48,348 nt of DNA from Pedosphaera sp. (GTDB taxonomy: Bacteria > Verrucomicrobiota > Verrucomicrobiia > Limisphaerales > AAA164-E04), in NCBI GenBank assembly GCA_002690655.1, contig NZFL01000032.1, positions 33,492 through 81,839 on the forward strand. The letters run 5' to 3'. Each line of letters opens with the position of its first letter. Within the stretch, counting starts at the first letter, position 1. Of the stretch, positions 1 to 8,927 are shown piece after piece. A program made the position numbers and the translations under genes. The notes beneath the pieces are model-generated. The model did no database searches. It saw only the letters and a program-made list of their open reading frames with translations, and was not told the DNA's origin.

Positions 1-461
1 CCGTTGGACCAATGACCGTGAGGGCTTAATACGCCGGGTCGAGGGCCTTCAAATCCTTTCGGGCGATACAGGCTTCCAGTGACATAGAATCCAGGGAAGC
101 TTTCAAAGTAAACTTTTTCAACGGTGTAATCCCCCTGGTCGAGCTTGCCATGAATCACTGGGTTCAGCGGAGTTCTCGTGGGCATGGGCCAGAGTCCGTT
201 CATGACCAGCAAATGCCTGCGCAGTTGATTTGCTCTTTGTTCCCAATCGTCAAGCGTCGCCGGTAATCTAAAAGGGAAATAGCCGTTCAGATCTTTCGGT
301 GGTGCAAGGCGCGAGTCGTTGGGGAGTTGATCTTCCGGCAAGGCCCTGACATCGAGCTCGGCAATAGACAGCGTTGTCACGCCAATTGCAAAGCAGGCGG
401 CCAGGCATCTGGCGATCAATTCGGTTTTCGATCTCCTTAATGGACGGGTAGTTTTTTTCAT
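1..461 (-). CDS. Secreted acetylxylan-esterase-like alpha/beta hydrolase (5' part only)
   Basis: The minus-strand frame starts at an ATG at 461 and stays open to the window edge, giving 153 codons of an incomplete protein. It begins MKKTTRPLRRSKTELIAR and is followed by a hydrophobic stretch (LAACFAIGVTTLSIA) that looks like a signal peptide, so export is likely. Around residues 125-150 are GSLYRPKGFEGPRPGVLSPH and then GHW, the strand and oxyanion-region layout of the large secreted acetylxylan esterase/dienelactone-hydrolase-like family common in Verrucomicrobia and Planctomycetes. The nucleophile, acid and histidine lie beyond the window and cannot be checked. The family usually acts on acylated polysaccharides, but substrate is not shown here. 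It is divergent from the metallophosphoesterase gene, with about 215 bases between them. Confidence 0.72.
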   Translation of the reverse strand, partial: MKKTTRPLRRSKTELIARCLAACFAIGVTTLSIAELDVRALPEDQLPNDSRLAPPKDLNGYFPFRLPATLDDWEQRANQLRRHLLVMNGLWPMPTRTPLNPVIHGKLDQGDYTVEKVYFESFPGFYVTGSLYRPKGFEGPRPGVLSPHGHWSN

Positions 462-676
462 GAGGATATATTCACATTAAACGAGAGCATGCGCCCATTG
501 ACAACCATGAAGGAACGAAATTGTGACTGTCAGTTCAGGTATGCTGAACGTCTCAGCTGTGGTCTGGTACTGGCTGAGTGCATTGATAAAGCTGGCCTTT
601 TATTCATTTACGGTTAAATGAAATAGTAAGGAGATATATTGCCATTTTGATCCAATAACGGCTATACTGTTTGCTC

Positions 677-2683
677 ATGCTCGATCAAAAAATATACTTC
701 AGTCTATTCGTGATCAGATGGATGGTTTTTGTGTTGGGGACGGGTCATCTCTCGGCACAAACTTCGGCGATCAACCTCCCCCATGAAATGCAGATTGATG
801 ATGATCGATTCGAATCAAATCGTGATGGCCGTGAACTGTCTTTGCCTGCCGATGATGCTTCTTTCACTTTCGCCGTATTGGGTGATCGCACGGGCGGTCC
901 GGCGGAGGGAGTGAAAATTCTAGCTCAAGCGGTTGATGAAATTAATTTATTGGAACCAGACCTTGTGATGACCGTTGGAGATCTAGTGCAGGGTTACAAT
1001 CAGCAGGTCGAGTGGTTGATGCAAATGCGTGAATATCGCGGTATCATGGACAGCCTTCTGATGCCCTGGTTTCCGGTTGCTGGAAATCATGATGTCTATT
1101 GGCGTGGGCCAGGGAAACCATCCGGTGAGCATGAGTCAAATTACGAACAGCATTTTGCCCCTCTGTGGTATGCTTTTGAGCACAAGAATGCTTGGTTCAT
1201 AGTGCTTTATTCAGACGAAGGTAATCCTGAGACGGAAGAAAAAGCGACCAGTAAACCTGCAAGTCAGGTGATGAGCGATCGTCAGTTAGCCTGGCTCAAG
1301 GAGACTCTTGAAAAAACAGCTGATGCAGATCATGTATTCGTTTTTTTACATCATCCAAGATGGTTGAAAGGCAGGTATGGAGATGATTGGGGCAAAGTCC
1401 ATGATACCCTCGTAGAGGCAGGTAATGTCAAAGCCGTTTTTGCGGGGCATATCCATCGAATGCGATATGATGGACCATACGATGGTATTGAATACATCAC
1501 CCTTGCGACGACCGGTGGATCACAAAGTGGTCTTTCACCGAAGGCTGGAGGGCTTGATCATTTCAACATGGTCACCGTAAGAAAACAGCAATTTGCTGTT
1601 GCCTCGTTACCTGTAGGACAGACAATGAATGTCCGAGAAATCACAGGGGATGTCAGTGATGGTGTCAGGCAGTTGAATGGCGTGGTGCCTGAGTTCAGTC
1701 ATCGATTCAGGATTGAACAGGACGGCAGCGCCGACGCTTTGTTACGTATCAAGCTTACGAACCCATCAGATCAATCAATGCGGGCCAAAGTGAATCTCAG
1801 TAGTCTGGATTCAAGATGGATCTTCTCCCCAGACCGTCTAAATCGAACCATCAAACCAGGCGCGGTGATGGAGATGTTTTTTCGTGTTTTCCGTTGGAAT
1901 GATTCTCTGGATCTGTCATGGCGTAATCCAGTCTGTGATGTTCAGTTGGATTACATAGCTGAGAACGGTAGACATTACCCGATCAAGTCCAGCCTGCATG
2001 ATATTCCATTTACCGTAGATATGCCCACACCTTCGATACCTCGAGTGGAGTCCGTGATCGAACTTGATGGTAACGGAGATTATCTCAGAGTGGATGCCGA
2101 TCAAATCAATCTCAGTGGAGGACCATTCACTGCAGAATGCTGGATAAAGGTGCCGTATTTGAAAGAGGATGTTACCCTTGTGTCCAATGCCGAGAAAAAG
2201 GGTGGCTTCAGATTGAGCATTTCTAAAGGGCGGCCCCTGTTTGAAGTCCATCTAAGGGATGGGTCGCTGGTGACCGTGAAGCCTGCTGGCAAGGATGCAA
2301 TTTATGCAGGTAAGTGGCACCATCTTGCAGGTGTCTTCAAATCGCGAGCAGCTTCGCTCTACCTGGATGGGCGTCTGGTCGGTCGAGAAAGTGTTGAGTC
2401 ACTTGCTGAACCAAGTCAATATCCTCTATTGATTGGTGCCGAAGTGACAGCTCAGCCCGTGGCTTCCTTGTTTTTTGCTGGGCGGCTCGATGGTATAAAA
2501 ATTTCCAGTGATGCCAAGTATGATAGCGACTCATTTACACCCTCCAGGCGCCATTTGCCTGATCGATACACGGAGTTGTTGCTGAACATGGATGACCTGC
2601 GCGTGCTTTGGCTTTATGATGAGTCAATCAACAAAGCGCATCCTCAAATAATAGGGGGCGCCATGATTCAGGCTGAATATTGA
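677..2683 (+). CDS. Secreted metallophosphoesterase with C-terminal LamG-like domain
   Basis: This is a 668-residue exported protein if started at the ATG at 677; an in-frame TTG at 671 is the only near alternative, and no clear ribosome site precedes either. A signal peptide ends near HLSAQ. The calcineurin-like metal ligands appear in order: GDRTGG (about 69-74), GDLVQGYN (101-108), GNHD (136-139), HH (225-226) and GHIH (257-260), so the di-metal site looks complete. After a beta-rich linker, residues about 455-600 read as a LamG/concanavalin-like lectin fold (FTAECWIKV, then WHHLAGVF and LYLDGRLVGRE). The combination suggests a surface or periplasmic phosphoesterase with a carbohydrate-binding or adhesion module. 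Substrate is unknown. It ends 20 bases before the convergent dinB gene. Confidence 0.85.
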   Translation: MLDQKIYFSLFVIRWMVFVLGTGHLSAQTSAINLPHEMQIDDDRFESNRDGRELSLPADDASFTFAVLGDRTGGPAEGVKILAQAVDEINLLEPDLVMTVGDLVQGYNQQVEWLMQMREYRGIMDSLLMPWFPVAGNHDVYWRGPGKPSGEHESNYEQHFAPLWYAFEHKNAWFIVLYSDEGNPETEEKATSKPASQVMSDRQLAWLKETLEKTADADHVFVFLHHPRWLKGRYGDDWGKVHDTLVEAGNVKAVFAGHIHRMRYDGPYDGIEYITLATTGGSQSGLSPKAGGLDHFNMVTVRKQQFAVASLPVGQTMNVREITGDVSDGVRQLNGVVPEFSHRFRIEQDGSADALLRIKLTNPSDQSMRAKVNLSSLDSRWIFSPDRLNRTIKPGAVMEMFFRVFRWNDSLDLSWRNPVCDVQLDYIAENGRHYPIKSSLHDIPFTVDMPTPSIPRVESVIELDGNGDYLRVDADQINLSGGPFTAECWIKVPYLKEDVTLVSNAEKKGGFRLSISKGRPLFEVHLRDGSLVTVKPAGKDAIYAGKWHHLAGVFKSRAASLYLDGRLVGRESVESLAEPSQYPLLIGAEVTAQPVASLFFAGRLDGIKISSDAKYDSDSFTPSRRHLPDRYTELLLNMDDLRVLWLYDESINKAHPQIIGGAMIQAEY

Positions 2684-2703
2684 TCACTTCATTTTTTTGC
2701 CTC

Positions 2704-3834
2704 TTAATCCTCAGGCTCAAAAGCGAGAGGCAGCTTCAATTGACTGTATTTGATATTCCAAAGCTTGGATGCAGAAATGCCTACGAGTCGTAGCGGTTGG
2801 TTTACCAGTCGTTCCCGGGCGAGCATCTGGCATGCATTGCGATAGATGGCCGAAGTGTCCTGTATTCCTTCTGGCAAGGTTGTCTGGCGAGACAGAGTTG
2901 TAAAATCTCCATAACGAACCTTGACTTGGATTGTGTGAGCAAACACGTCGTGCCGAGCTAATTTTTCGGCAATTTCTTCGGCTTGTTCTTTCAGTGCCGA
3001 CTTGAGTATATTGCGGTTATCGGTATCTCTCATGAAGGTTGTCTCGCTGCTGATACTTTTAACCGAATCATTCGACTCCACTCGTCGATCATCCATCCCA
3101 AGGGCATATTGTTTCAGAAGAGGGCCGAAATTCCCCATCAAACTCACAAGTTCTCCTTTGTGTTCCTGAATATCGCCTATGGTATGAAGTCCGGCTTTGT
3201 TCAGAATTTCATTGGACGTTTTCCCCACGCCATGAATTGATCGTACAGGCAAGCAAGCAAGAAACAGTTTTTTGTCCCTCTCGGGTATCAAGACGAGGCC
3301 GTTTGGTTTGTCATAATCGCTTGCAATTTTTGCAAGCATCTTGTTACTCGCTATGCCAATGCTGATCATCAGTTGTCTTTCCCTTCTGATCACAGCTTTG
3401 ATTTCTCGGGCTATGGGCAATGCAGACATTAGACTTGCCTCAAAATCATTGCCCAGACACCTGCCTGATAAATCAAGATAAGCCTCGTCAACTGACATCT
3501 GCTCAATTTTTTCACAAAAGCAGCGTATCAGGCTCATGATTTCATGTGATTCTTTGCGATATTTATGGATGCAGGGTGAGAGGAAAATGCCATGCGGGCA
3601 CAGGGTTTTTGCGGTGCGACTTGGCATGGCGGAACGTACTCCGAACTTCCTGGCCTCGTAGCTGGCAGCGCACACGACTCCGCGACGGTCCGGTGGGGAA
3701 CCTACGATGACCGGCTTCCCTTTCAGCTCCGGTCGATCACGTTGCTCGACCGATGCGAAAAAGGCATCCATATCGACGTGCATAATGACTCGTTTGTCTG
3801 TGTTCAAGTCGTTTGAATGAGTCCTTTTTCTCAT
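2704..3834 (-). CDS. dinB: DNA polymerase IV (Y-family translesion polymerase)
   Basis: The 376-residue product opens with a short leader and then VIMHVDMDAFFASVEQ; the DMD pair (D21, D23) and the SVDEAYLDLS motif (D116, E117) supply the metal-binding carboxylates of Y-family polymerases. The Y-x-A-R steric-gate region (SYEARKFGVRSAMPS) and the thumb helix-hairpin-helix (SIHGVGKTSNEILNKAGL) follow, then a little-finger domain to the end. Length fits bacterial DinB. The family extends distorted primer termini and bypasses lesions with low fidelity in the cytoplasm. A 13-base palindrome lies just upstream of the start and could be an operator, but SOS control is not proven. It is convergent with the metallophosphoesterase gene and divergent from dapL. 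Confidence 0.94.
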   Translation of the reverse strand: MRKRTHSNDLNTDKRVIMHVDMDAFFASVEQRDRPELKGKPVIVGSPPDRRGVVCAASYEARKFGVRSAMPSRTAKTLCPHGIFLSPCIHKYRKESHEIMSLIRCFCEKIEQMSVDEAYLDLSGRCLGNDFEASLMSALPIAREIKAVIRRERQLMISIGIASNKMLAKIASDYDKPNGLVLIPERDKKLFLACLPVRSIHGVGKTSNEILNKAGLHTIGDIQEHKGELVSLMGNFGPLLKQYALGMDDRRVESNDSVKSISSETTFMRDTDNRNILKSALKEQAEEIAEKLARHDVFAHTIQVKVRYGDFTTLSRQTTLPEGIQDTSAIYRNACQMLARERLVNQPLRLVGISASKLWNIKYSQLKLPLAFEPED

Positions 3835-3838
3835 GCTT

Positions 3839-3851
3839 GCATCATTGATGC
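3839..3851. promoter_or_regulatory. 13-base palindrome directly upstream of dinB
   Basis: The sequence GCATCATTGATGC is a perfect 6-base inverted repeat around a single T. It begins 5 bases upstream of the dinB ATG, where a repressor could block early transcription or initiation. There is no second copy nearby, and I cannot match it to a known LexA consensus, so an operator role is only an inference. Confidence 0.25.
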
Positions 3852-3978
3852 TGAGTGAAATTTCATGGGCTTTTGATTCAATAATCAGTTCTGATCAGTC
3901 CATACTTGATACCGCGCTTTTCCTTCGTTAATTTGCACTCATGTTGCCATCAGGCTTAATCCTGTGAAATTACAATAT

Positions 3979-5229
3979 ATGTCCGAAGAATCCTACATTC
4001 AGAAGCTTTTTGCCGAACGTATCGGTGGTCAGAACTATGGTAAGACCACCGCAATCTACAAGTTTGAAAAAATCAAGCGTGCCAAGCAGGCTGCACTCCA
4101 AGCCAATCCGAACGCTGAGATAATTGATATGGGAGTAGGGGAACCTGATGCAATGGCCTTCCCTGAGGTAGTGTCTGTGTTGCATGCAGAGGCTCAAAAA
4201 CCGGATAACCGTGGATATGCTGACAATGGTGACTCGCTCCTTAAAGAGGCGGCTGCAACGTATCTCGACAAGGTCTGCGGTGCACCTGGGATCAATCCAG
4301 ATACCGAAGTGCTTCATTCCATCGGTAGCAAAGCGGCTTTGTCGATCTTGCCCGCAGCGTTCATCAATCCGGGCGACTACGTGTTAATGACCACCCCCGG
4401 TTATCCCGTGTTTGGTACGCACGCCAAATTTTACGGAGGCTTGGTGCATAATCTTCCCATCACTAAAGAAAATGGTTTTCTGCCCGATCTGACAAGTATT
4501 CCGGCTGATGTGCTTGAAAAAGCGAAGGTGCTTGTGATCAATTACCCCAATAACCCTACAGGAGCCAGCGCAACAAAAGCGTTTTTCGAAGACGTGGTGG
4601 CCTGGGCTAAAAAGCATAACATCATTGTAGTGCATGACGCCGCATATGGTGCACTGGTGTTTGACGGTAACCCGTTTAGTTTCCTTTCCGTCCCTGGTGC
4701 CAAGGATGTTGGGGTCGAACTTCACTCAACGAGCAAAGCCTTTAACATGACAGGTTGGCGCTGTGGTTTTGTGGCTGGCAACGAGCTTCTGGTCAAAGCG
4801 TATGGTGATGTTAAGGACAATACGGATTCAGGGCAATTTCTGGCCATACAGCATGCGGCTGCCTATTGTTGGAATCATCCTGAAATCACGGAAAAGATTG
4901 CCGACAAATACAGCCGCCGCATGGATGGATTGGTGGAAGTCCTGCGCAGTGTGGGTCTGGATGCAGTGAAGCCAGGTGGTTCCTTCTTCCTGTATTTGCC
5001 TTCCCCAAAAGCCGCGGTCAAATCAGACGGAGCGCGCATCGAATTTGAAAATGGTGAGGCGGCTTCTCAGTGGTTGATACGTGAAAAGCTCATCTCGACG
5101 GTTCCCTGGGATGATGCAGGTGCCTTTTTACGATTCAGTGTCACGTTCGCAGCACCCACGATCGAAGAAGAAAAGCGTGTGTTGTCTGAAATACAGTCTC
5201 GACTCAGTGACGTGACCTTCGAATTTTAA
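3979..5229 (+). CDS. dapL: LL-diaminopimelate aminotransferase
   Basis: This is a fold-type I PLP enzyme of 416 residues from the ATG at 3979; an in-frame GTG at 3964 would add five residues. It begins MSEESYIQKLFAERIGG and has IIDMGVGEPDAMAFPEV, the DapL-type N-terminus, then YPNNPTGA, HDAAYG and the PLP lysine in STSKAFNMTGWRCGF (K253). DapL converts tetrahydrodipicolinate directly to LL-diaminopimelate in one transamination with glutamate, bypassing the acyl-DAP route; this pathway is established for Verrucomicrobium and Chlamydia. It acts in the cytoplasm and supplies lysine and the peptidoglycan cross-linking amino acid. The gene looks monocistronic and is followed by a strong hairpin shared with the convergent aminotransferase. 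A related class I aminotransferase is the main alternative. Confidence 0.85.
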   Translation: MSEESYIQKLFAERIGGQNYGKTTAIYKFEKIKRAKQAALQANPNAEIIDMGVGEPDAMAFPEVVSVLHAEAQKPDNRGYADNGDSLLKEAAATYLDKVCGAPGINPDTEVLHSIGSKAALSILPAAFINPGDYVLMTTPGYPVFGTHAKFYGGLVHNLPITKENGFLPDLTSIPADVLEKAKVLVINYPNNPTGASATKAFFEDVVAWAKKHNIIVVHDAAYGALVFDGNPFSFLSVPGAKDVGVELHSTSKAFNMTGWRCGFVAGNELLVKAYGDVKDNTDSGQFLAIQHAAAYCWNHPEITEKIADKYSRRMDGLVEVLRSVGLDAVKPGGSFFLYLPSPKAAVKSDGARIEFENGEAASQWLIREKLISTVPWDDAGAFLRFSVTFAAPTIEEEKRVLSEIQSRLSDVTFEF

Positions 5230-5259
5230 TTGCAGGTCGAACTGCTTCAGTGAATGTTG

Positions 5260-5287
5260 ATAAGGGCGCCCGCATGGGCGTCCTTAT
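5260..5287. terminator. Bidirectional hairpin between convergent aminotransferase genes
   Basis: ATAAGGGCGCCC, a GCAT loop and GGGCGTCCTTAT form a 12-pair stem with one G-T pair, followed on plus by a short T-rich run. It lies 30 bases after dapL and overlaps the TAA stop of the minus-strand gene, so it can serve both. Confidence 0.75.
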
Positions 5288-6597
5288 TTCTTTCTGGAAC
5301 ACTGAGCATTCAATGCACTGCCAAGCCGTTCAATACCCTGTCGGATATCCTCCAAGGAAGCATTTCCAAAACTGATACGCATTGCGTTGTCACAGTCGTG
5401 AGTATTCAAATCTTTTGCGTAGGTGTATACCCCGGGCACATACATGACACGTTCTTTCAGTGCCTTTTTAAACAACGGACTTCGAGGGCCGGTTGAAATG
5501 TTCTTTGGTGCCTTTGCCCAGAAATAAAGACCGCCCGCTGGCCCTGCCCATTCGATTTCATCGGGAAAAGAACGCTGAATGCATTTTTGCATATGCCGGG
5601 CTTTGCTTTGATAGCGTGACTGAAGTCGGTTCAAGTGACTTTGGTACAAGCCTGAATCAAGGGCTTCCTCCAATATTGACTGCAACAAGTTTGCCGTTCC
5701 GAAGTCATGGTTTCCTTTGATCCTCATGACAACCGTTCGAAGGGGGGACGGTAATAAAGCAAAACCAATTCGAATACCTGTGGCAAATGATTTACTGTAA
5801 GTTCCGGAATAAATCACGCGTTGTCTTGCGCCCGGCAGGGTGAGCATCGAAGGTGTCTCGGGAGTATCTGGAAATTTTAATTCCCGGTAGGCTGCATCCT
5901 CCAGGATATAAATCGGATGCCCGGCATGCTTTTCGTATGATTTTACGAGGCGCAGAATGGCTTTCTTCTTTTCAAGTGAGGTGGAGATGCCCGTTGGATT
6001 CTGAAAGTATGAAACAAGGTAAAGCATTTTAACCTTCCTGATTTCACCTGACTGCCGTAGTTCCTCCAGCGTTTTTTTTAATGACTCGAGGTTCATACCA
6101 TCGGAGTCCATTGGCACGCTTCTGGTTTTTGTATCAAAACTTTGAAGGATTCCAAGATAAACAAAATAACTGGGCGCTTCCACCAATACGATGTCATTTT
6201 CATCACAGAGTGCTTCTGTAAGTAGATACAAGAACTGCTGGCTTCCATGCGTAATGATCACTCGATCCGGCTTATAACAAGGGCCTTCCGGGGCTGATAC
6301 GTCCAGTCCTGCCACCTGTTCAGCGGTCTGCTGGCGTAGCTGGTCCCTTCCTGCTCCCACACCATACTGGAGGCACTCCATCGCCCGCTTGTTGCTTTTG
6401 GTGATTTTTGCAAAGATCGTCTGGACTTCCTTCACGGGTAAGGAAGGGCTGTCCGTGAAGCCAGCTGCGAGTGAAATTAAATCGGGATGCTTCAGCTTTT
6501 GCTCCATCAGCCATGCAATAGGCGGTGCTTCGATGCGACGTCCCAGCTCAGAAAAATGCGCTTGATCGTTGTAGCTGGCATTGTTTTTGGATCCCAT
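5284..6597 (-). CDS. PLP-dependent class I aminotransferase (LysN / MocR-catalytic-domain-like)
   Basis: The 437-residue protein has the fold-type I aminotransferase landmarks: ITHGSQQFLYLL in the PLP phosphate-binding region (about 116-127), FQNPTGIS (199-206), LEDAAYREL with D234 against the pyridine nitrogen, and SGTYSKSFATGIRIGF carrying the PLP lysine K269. The N-terminal IAWLMEQKLKHPDLISLAAG resembles 2-aminoadipate/aromatic aminotransferases and the catalytic half of MocR regulators, but there is no winged-helix DNA-binding domain, so it should be an enzyme rather than a regulator. Substrate cannot be read from the sequence. It is the last gene of a minus-strand run after the class V aminotransferase and the alpha/beta hydrolase, with 77 bases to the preceding gene. 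Confidence 0.85.
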   Translation of the reverse strand: MGSKNNASYNDQAHFSELGRRIEAPPIAWLMEQKLKHPDLISLAAGFTDSPSLPVKEVQTIFAKITKSNKRAMECLQYGVGAGRDQLRQQTAEQVAGLDVSAPEGPCYKPDRVIITHGSQQFLYLLTEALCDENDIVLVEAPSYFVYLGILQSFDTKTRSVPMDSDGMNLESLKKTLEELRQSGEIRKVKMLYLVSYFQNPTGISTSLEKKKAILRLVKSYEKHAGHPIYILEDAAYRELKFPDTPETPSMLTLPGARQRVIYSGTYSKSFATGIRIGFALLPSPLRTVVMRIKGNHDFGTANLLQSILEEALDSGLYQSHLNRLQSRYQSKARHMQKCIQRSFPDEIEWAGPAGGLYFWAKAPKNISTGPRSPLFKKALKERVMYVPGVYTYAKDLNTHDCDNAMRISFGNASLEDIRQGIERLGSALNAQCSRKK

Positions 6598-6674
6598 CCA
6601 CCATACTTAAAGCAGGGTATGGATTCCGTCCAGAACTTAGGTGCTCTGAAAAGGCATGTTGCCCTGACCTGCCA

Positions 6675-7550
6675 TCATCGAGGATCTGTTTTCTGTATCC
6701 CAGAACGCTCCGGCATCAAGGGGCGCATGAATGCATCCACACCTGTTTGCAATGATTGCAGGCGCTCCCATTCGGAATCGTTGTGGTTACCACTAATTTC
6801 GTGAAGCCATTTGGGTTCATTGGCAGCCTCGAAATTTCTTTGAGCATGGTGGAATCGTATCAGAGTGTCGTCATGGCTGTGGAGAATCAGGACAGGCATT
6901 TGAACTTGAGCAAGCCTCGAACGCGTGTCGTGCCGAATACTTGAAATGAGACGCACTGGAAGGAGCGGAAACAATTCTGCTCCCAAATCCGGAATGCTCG
7001 TGAATGTTGAATGCAGAATGAGCCCAGCCATTTGATTGTCCTTTGCTATCTCGGAAGCCACCCCGCCTCCGAGCGATTTTCCAAGCAGAAGAATGCGTTC
7101 CTTCTTCCAATGGTTGTTCGACGCCCATTTCAAAACCGATCGGAGATCCTCATAGGTTCCTGCTTCGGAAGGTGATCCGGTGCTGCTGCCGAATCCACGA
7201 TAATCATATGCCAGGATGTTGAATCCAAGATTCAGCCAGGTTTGGTAAAAGTCCTGACGATGAGTCATGTTTCCAGCATTTCCGTGTGAAAACACAATCA
7301 ACCAATCGGCATATATCGAATCCTTCGGGCAGGGCATGAACCAGGCATTGATCTGCATGTTTCGTCCAGATGATACCGTTAGATTCACCCCTTTCGGGCT
7401 GGCATTTTTTACCGTTGAAACGAGATTACGGCTTGGCTGATAAGCTTGTTTGTACTCAAACCATCTCAAGGCCAGATAAAGCAGACCCGAAACCAAAAGG
7501 AATTCAAACAGCCAAAGCACGCTTTTTTTCCTCTTCGATGGTGGAGGCAT
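6675..7550 (-). CDS. Membrane-anchored alpha/beta hydrolase (BEM46/YfhR-like)
   Basis: The 291-residue protein has a basic N-terminus (MPPPSKRKK) and one hydrophobic segment (about 11-28), which fits a signal anchor with the catalytic domain outside the cytoplasmic membrane. The hydrolase core shows the HGNAGN oxyanion motif (89-94), DYRGFGSSTG (116-125), the nucleophile elbow GKSLGGG with S159, the acid in HSHDD (D227 or D228) and H256 in GNHND, so the triad is complete. The layout matches the BEM46/YfhR serine hydrolases, whose natural substrates are largely unknown. It lies between two aminotransferase genes on the same strand, 65 bases after the class V aminotransferase, so co-transcription is plausible but a metabolic link is not evident. 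Confidence 0.84.
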   Translation of the reverse strand: MPPPSKRKKSVLWLFEFLLVSGLLYLALRWFEYKQAYQPSRNLVSTVKNASPKGVNLTVSSGRNMQINAWFMPCPKDSIYADWLIVFSHGNAGNMTHRQDFYQTWLNLGFNILAYDYRGFGSSTGSPSEAGTYEDLRSVLKWASNNHWKKERILLLGKSLGGGVASEIAKDNQMAGLILHSTFTSIPDLGAELFPLLPVRLISSIRHDTRSRLAQVQMPVLILHSHDDTLIRFHHAQRNFEAANEPKWLHEISGNHNDSEWERLQSLQTGVDAFMRPLMPERSGIQKTDPR

Positions 7551-7615
7551 GATGGCCGGAAGCCGGTCTCACTGATCGATTCCTTCGACTCAAGGATGGC
7601 TGCATTCCGCTAACC

Positions 7616-8731
7616 TCAATGTGCCAGGATTTGAGTCATGGCATCGAGATAGCGATCCACATTTTCAGCTGTTGAGGATTCGCCCATCAGACCCACACGC
7701 CAGATTTTTCCTTTCATTGGGCCAAGTCCCGCTCCAACTTCAATTTGATACTCCTCCAAAAGTCTTTTGCGAACCTGAGCTTCGTCAGTTTCTTCCGGCA
7801 CGGTAACGGCGTTCAATTGCCATAACTGGTGACCTTCCTGTGAAGCGATACCAAGTCCCAGCTTTTTCAAGCCTGCTGCCAATTTTTCATGATTTGCTTT
7901 GTGTCGAGCCCATCTTGTCTGCAGGCCTTCCTCGAGGACAAGCCGTAAAGATTCATGCAAAGCATAGTTCATGGAAATAGGGGCCGTATGGTGATAGACC
8001 CGTTCGGTTCCCCAATACCCAGACAGGAGATTGACATCCAGATACCAACTTTGAACCTGGGTTTTTCGATTGTTTGCAATTTTCAATGCCTTGGGGCTCA
8101 GTGAAACGGGAGCCAATCCAGGGGGGCAACTCAGGCATTTCTGGGTCCCGCTATAAACCGCATCAATACTCCATCCATCAATATCTACTTCGCAGCCACC
8201 AAGCGAGGTCACTGTGTCCAGCAACATCAGTGCTCCTGCGTCGTGTGCAATCTTCGAAATCTCCTCTGCGGGAGTCAGGGCTCCCGTCGATGTTTCCGCA
8301 TGAACAAGAGCGATCAGTTTGGGGGATTTGCCAGCAACAGCTTCTTTTACCTGCTCGGGTCGTATGATTTCACCCCAGGGGGCTTCCACCTTCGTCACGT
8401 TGGCGCCGCATCGGATCGCCAGATCAGCCATTCGCATGCCAAAAACGCCGTTGATACAGACCACCACATCATCGCCCGGTTCGATCAGGTTCACGAAGCA
8501 AAACTCCATCCCGGCGCTCCCTGTTCCGCTCACGGGGAAAGTCATTTCATTCTCTGTCTGAAATATTTGCCGCAGCATGGATTTAATTTCTTCCATCATT
8601 CCGATAAAAGCCGGATCGAGGTGACCGAGCAAAGGTTTTGACAATGCCGTCAGCACACTTGGCGCAGCATCGCTGGGGCCAGGGCCAAGGAGCAATCTAT
8701 TTGGTGGAGTGAATGCCTGGGATGTTTGCAT
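7616..8731 (-). CDS. Class V aminotransferase, alanine-glyoxylate / serine-pyruvate type
   Basis: The 371-residue protein begins with NRLLLGPGPSDAAPSVL and LLGHLDPAF, the signature start of the alanine:glyoxylate/serine:glyoxylate/serine:pyruvate group of fold-type I class V enzymes. SGTGSAGME (68-76) binds the PLP phosphate, D172 in LLDTVTSLGG pairs with the pyridine nitrogen, and K198 in YSGTQKCLSCPPGL is the PLP lysine. Such enzymes remove glyoxylate or interconvert serine, glycine, alanine and keto acids; a ureidoglycine-glyoxylate (PucG-like) role is possible, but no purine-degradation genes are nearby. It is the first gene of a minus-strand run. No Shine-Dalgarno precedes the ATG. Confidence 0.88.
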   Translation of the reverse strand: MQTSQAFTPPNRLLLGPGPSDAAPSVLTALSKPLLGHLDPAFIGMMEEIKSMLRQIFQTENEMTFPVSGTGSAGMEFCFVNLIEPGDDVVVCINGVFGMRMADLAIRCGANVTKVEAPWGEIIRPEQVKEAVAGKSPKLIALVHAETSTGALTPAEEISKIAHDAGALMLLDTVTSLGGCEVDIDGWSIDAVYSGTQKCLSCPPGLAPVSLSPKALKIANNRKTQVQSWYLDVNLLSGYWGTERVYHHTAPISMNYALHESLRLVLEEGLQTRWARHKANHEKLAAGLKKLGLGIASQEGHQLWQLNAVTVPEETDEAQVRKRLLEEYQIEVGAGLGPMKGKIWRVGLMGESSTAENVDRYLDAMTQILAH

Positions 8732-8927
8732 GGGCTCGTTCTAAGGTGAATTTGCATCAAACGCAACGTCGGAAAGCGGCCAGCTCAAAAAAAACAGCAA
8801 AGTTACTTGATGCAGGGTAATCCATATGTTTTGTTTCCACGCGTTTGTCGCCTCAATTGGAACAAGGGTTCAGGTTGGACCCTCTCACCATGGGGAGTAA
8901 ATTTCGATTGAGTAAAACCTTTTAATT

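Noticed and set aside
533..549. GTTCAG/CTGAAC inverted repeat between the esterase and metallophosphoesterase genes
   Set aside because: Only six bases per arm and no supporting promoter elements; expected by chance in a 200-base gap.
3803..3817. TTCAA-GTCGT-TTGAA inverted repeat in the dinB coding start as a LexA site
   Set aside because: It lies within codons near the N-terminus, is short, and no consensus for this lineage could be matched from memory.
5284..6597. MocR-type transcription factor
   Set aside because: The aminotransferase domain is complete but the N-terminal winged-helix DNA-binding domain is missing.
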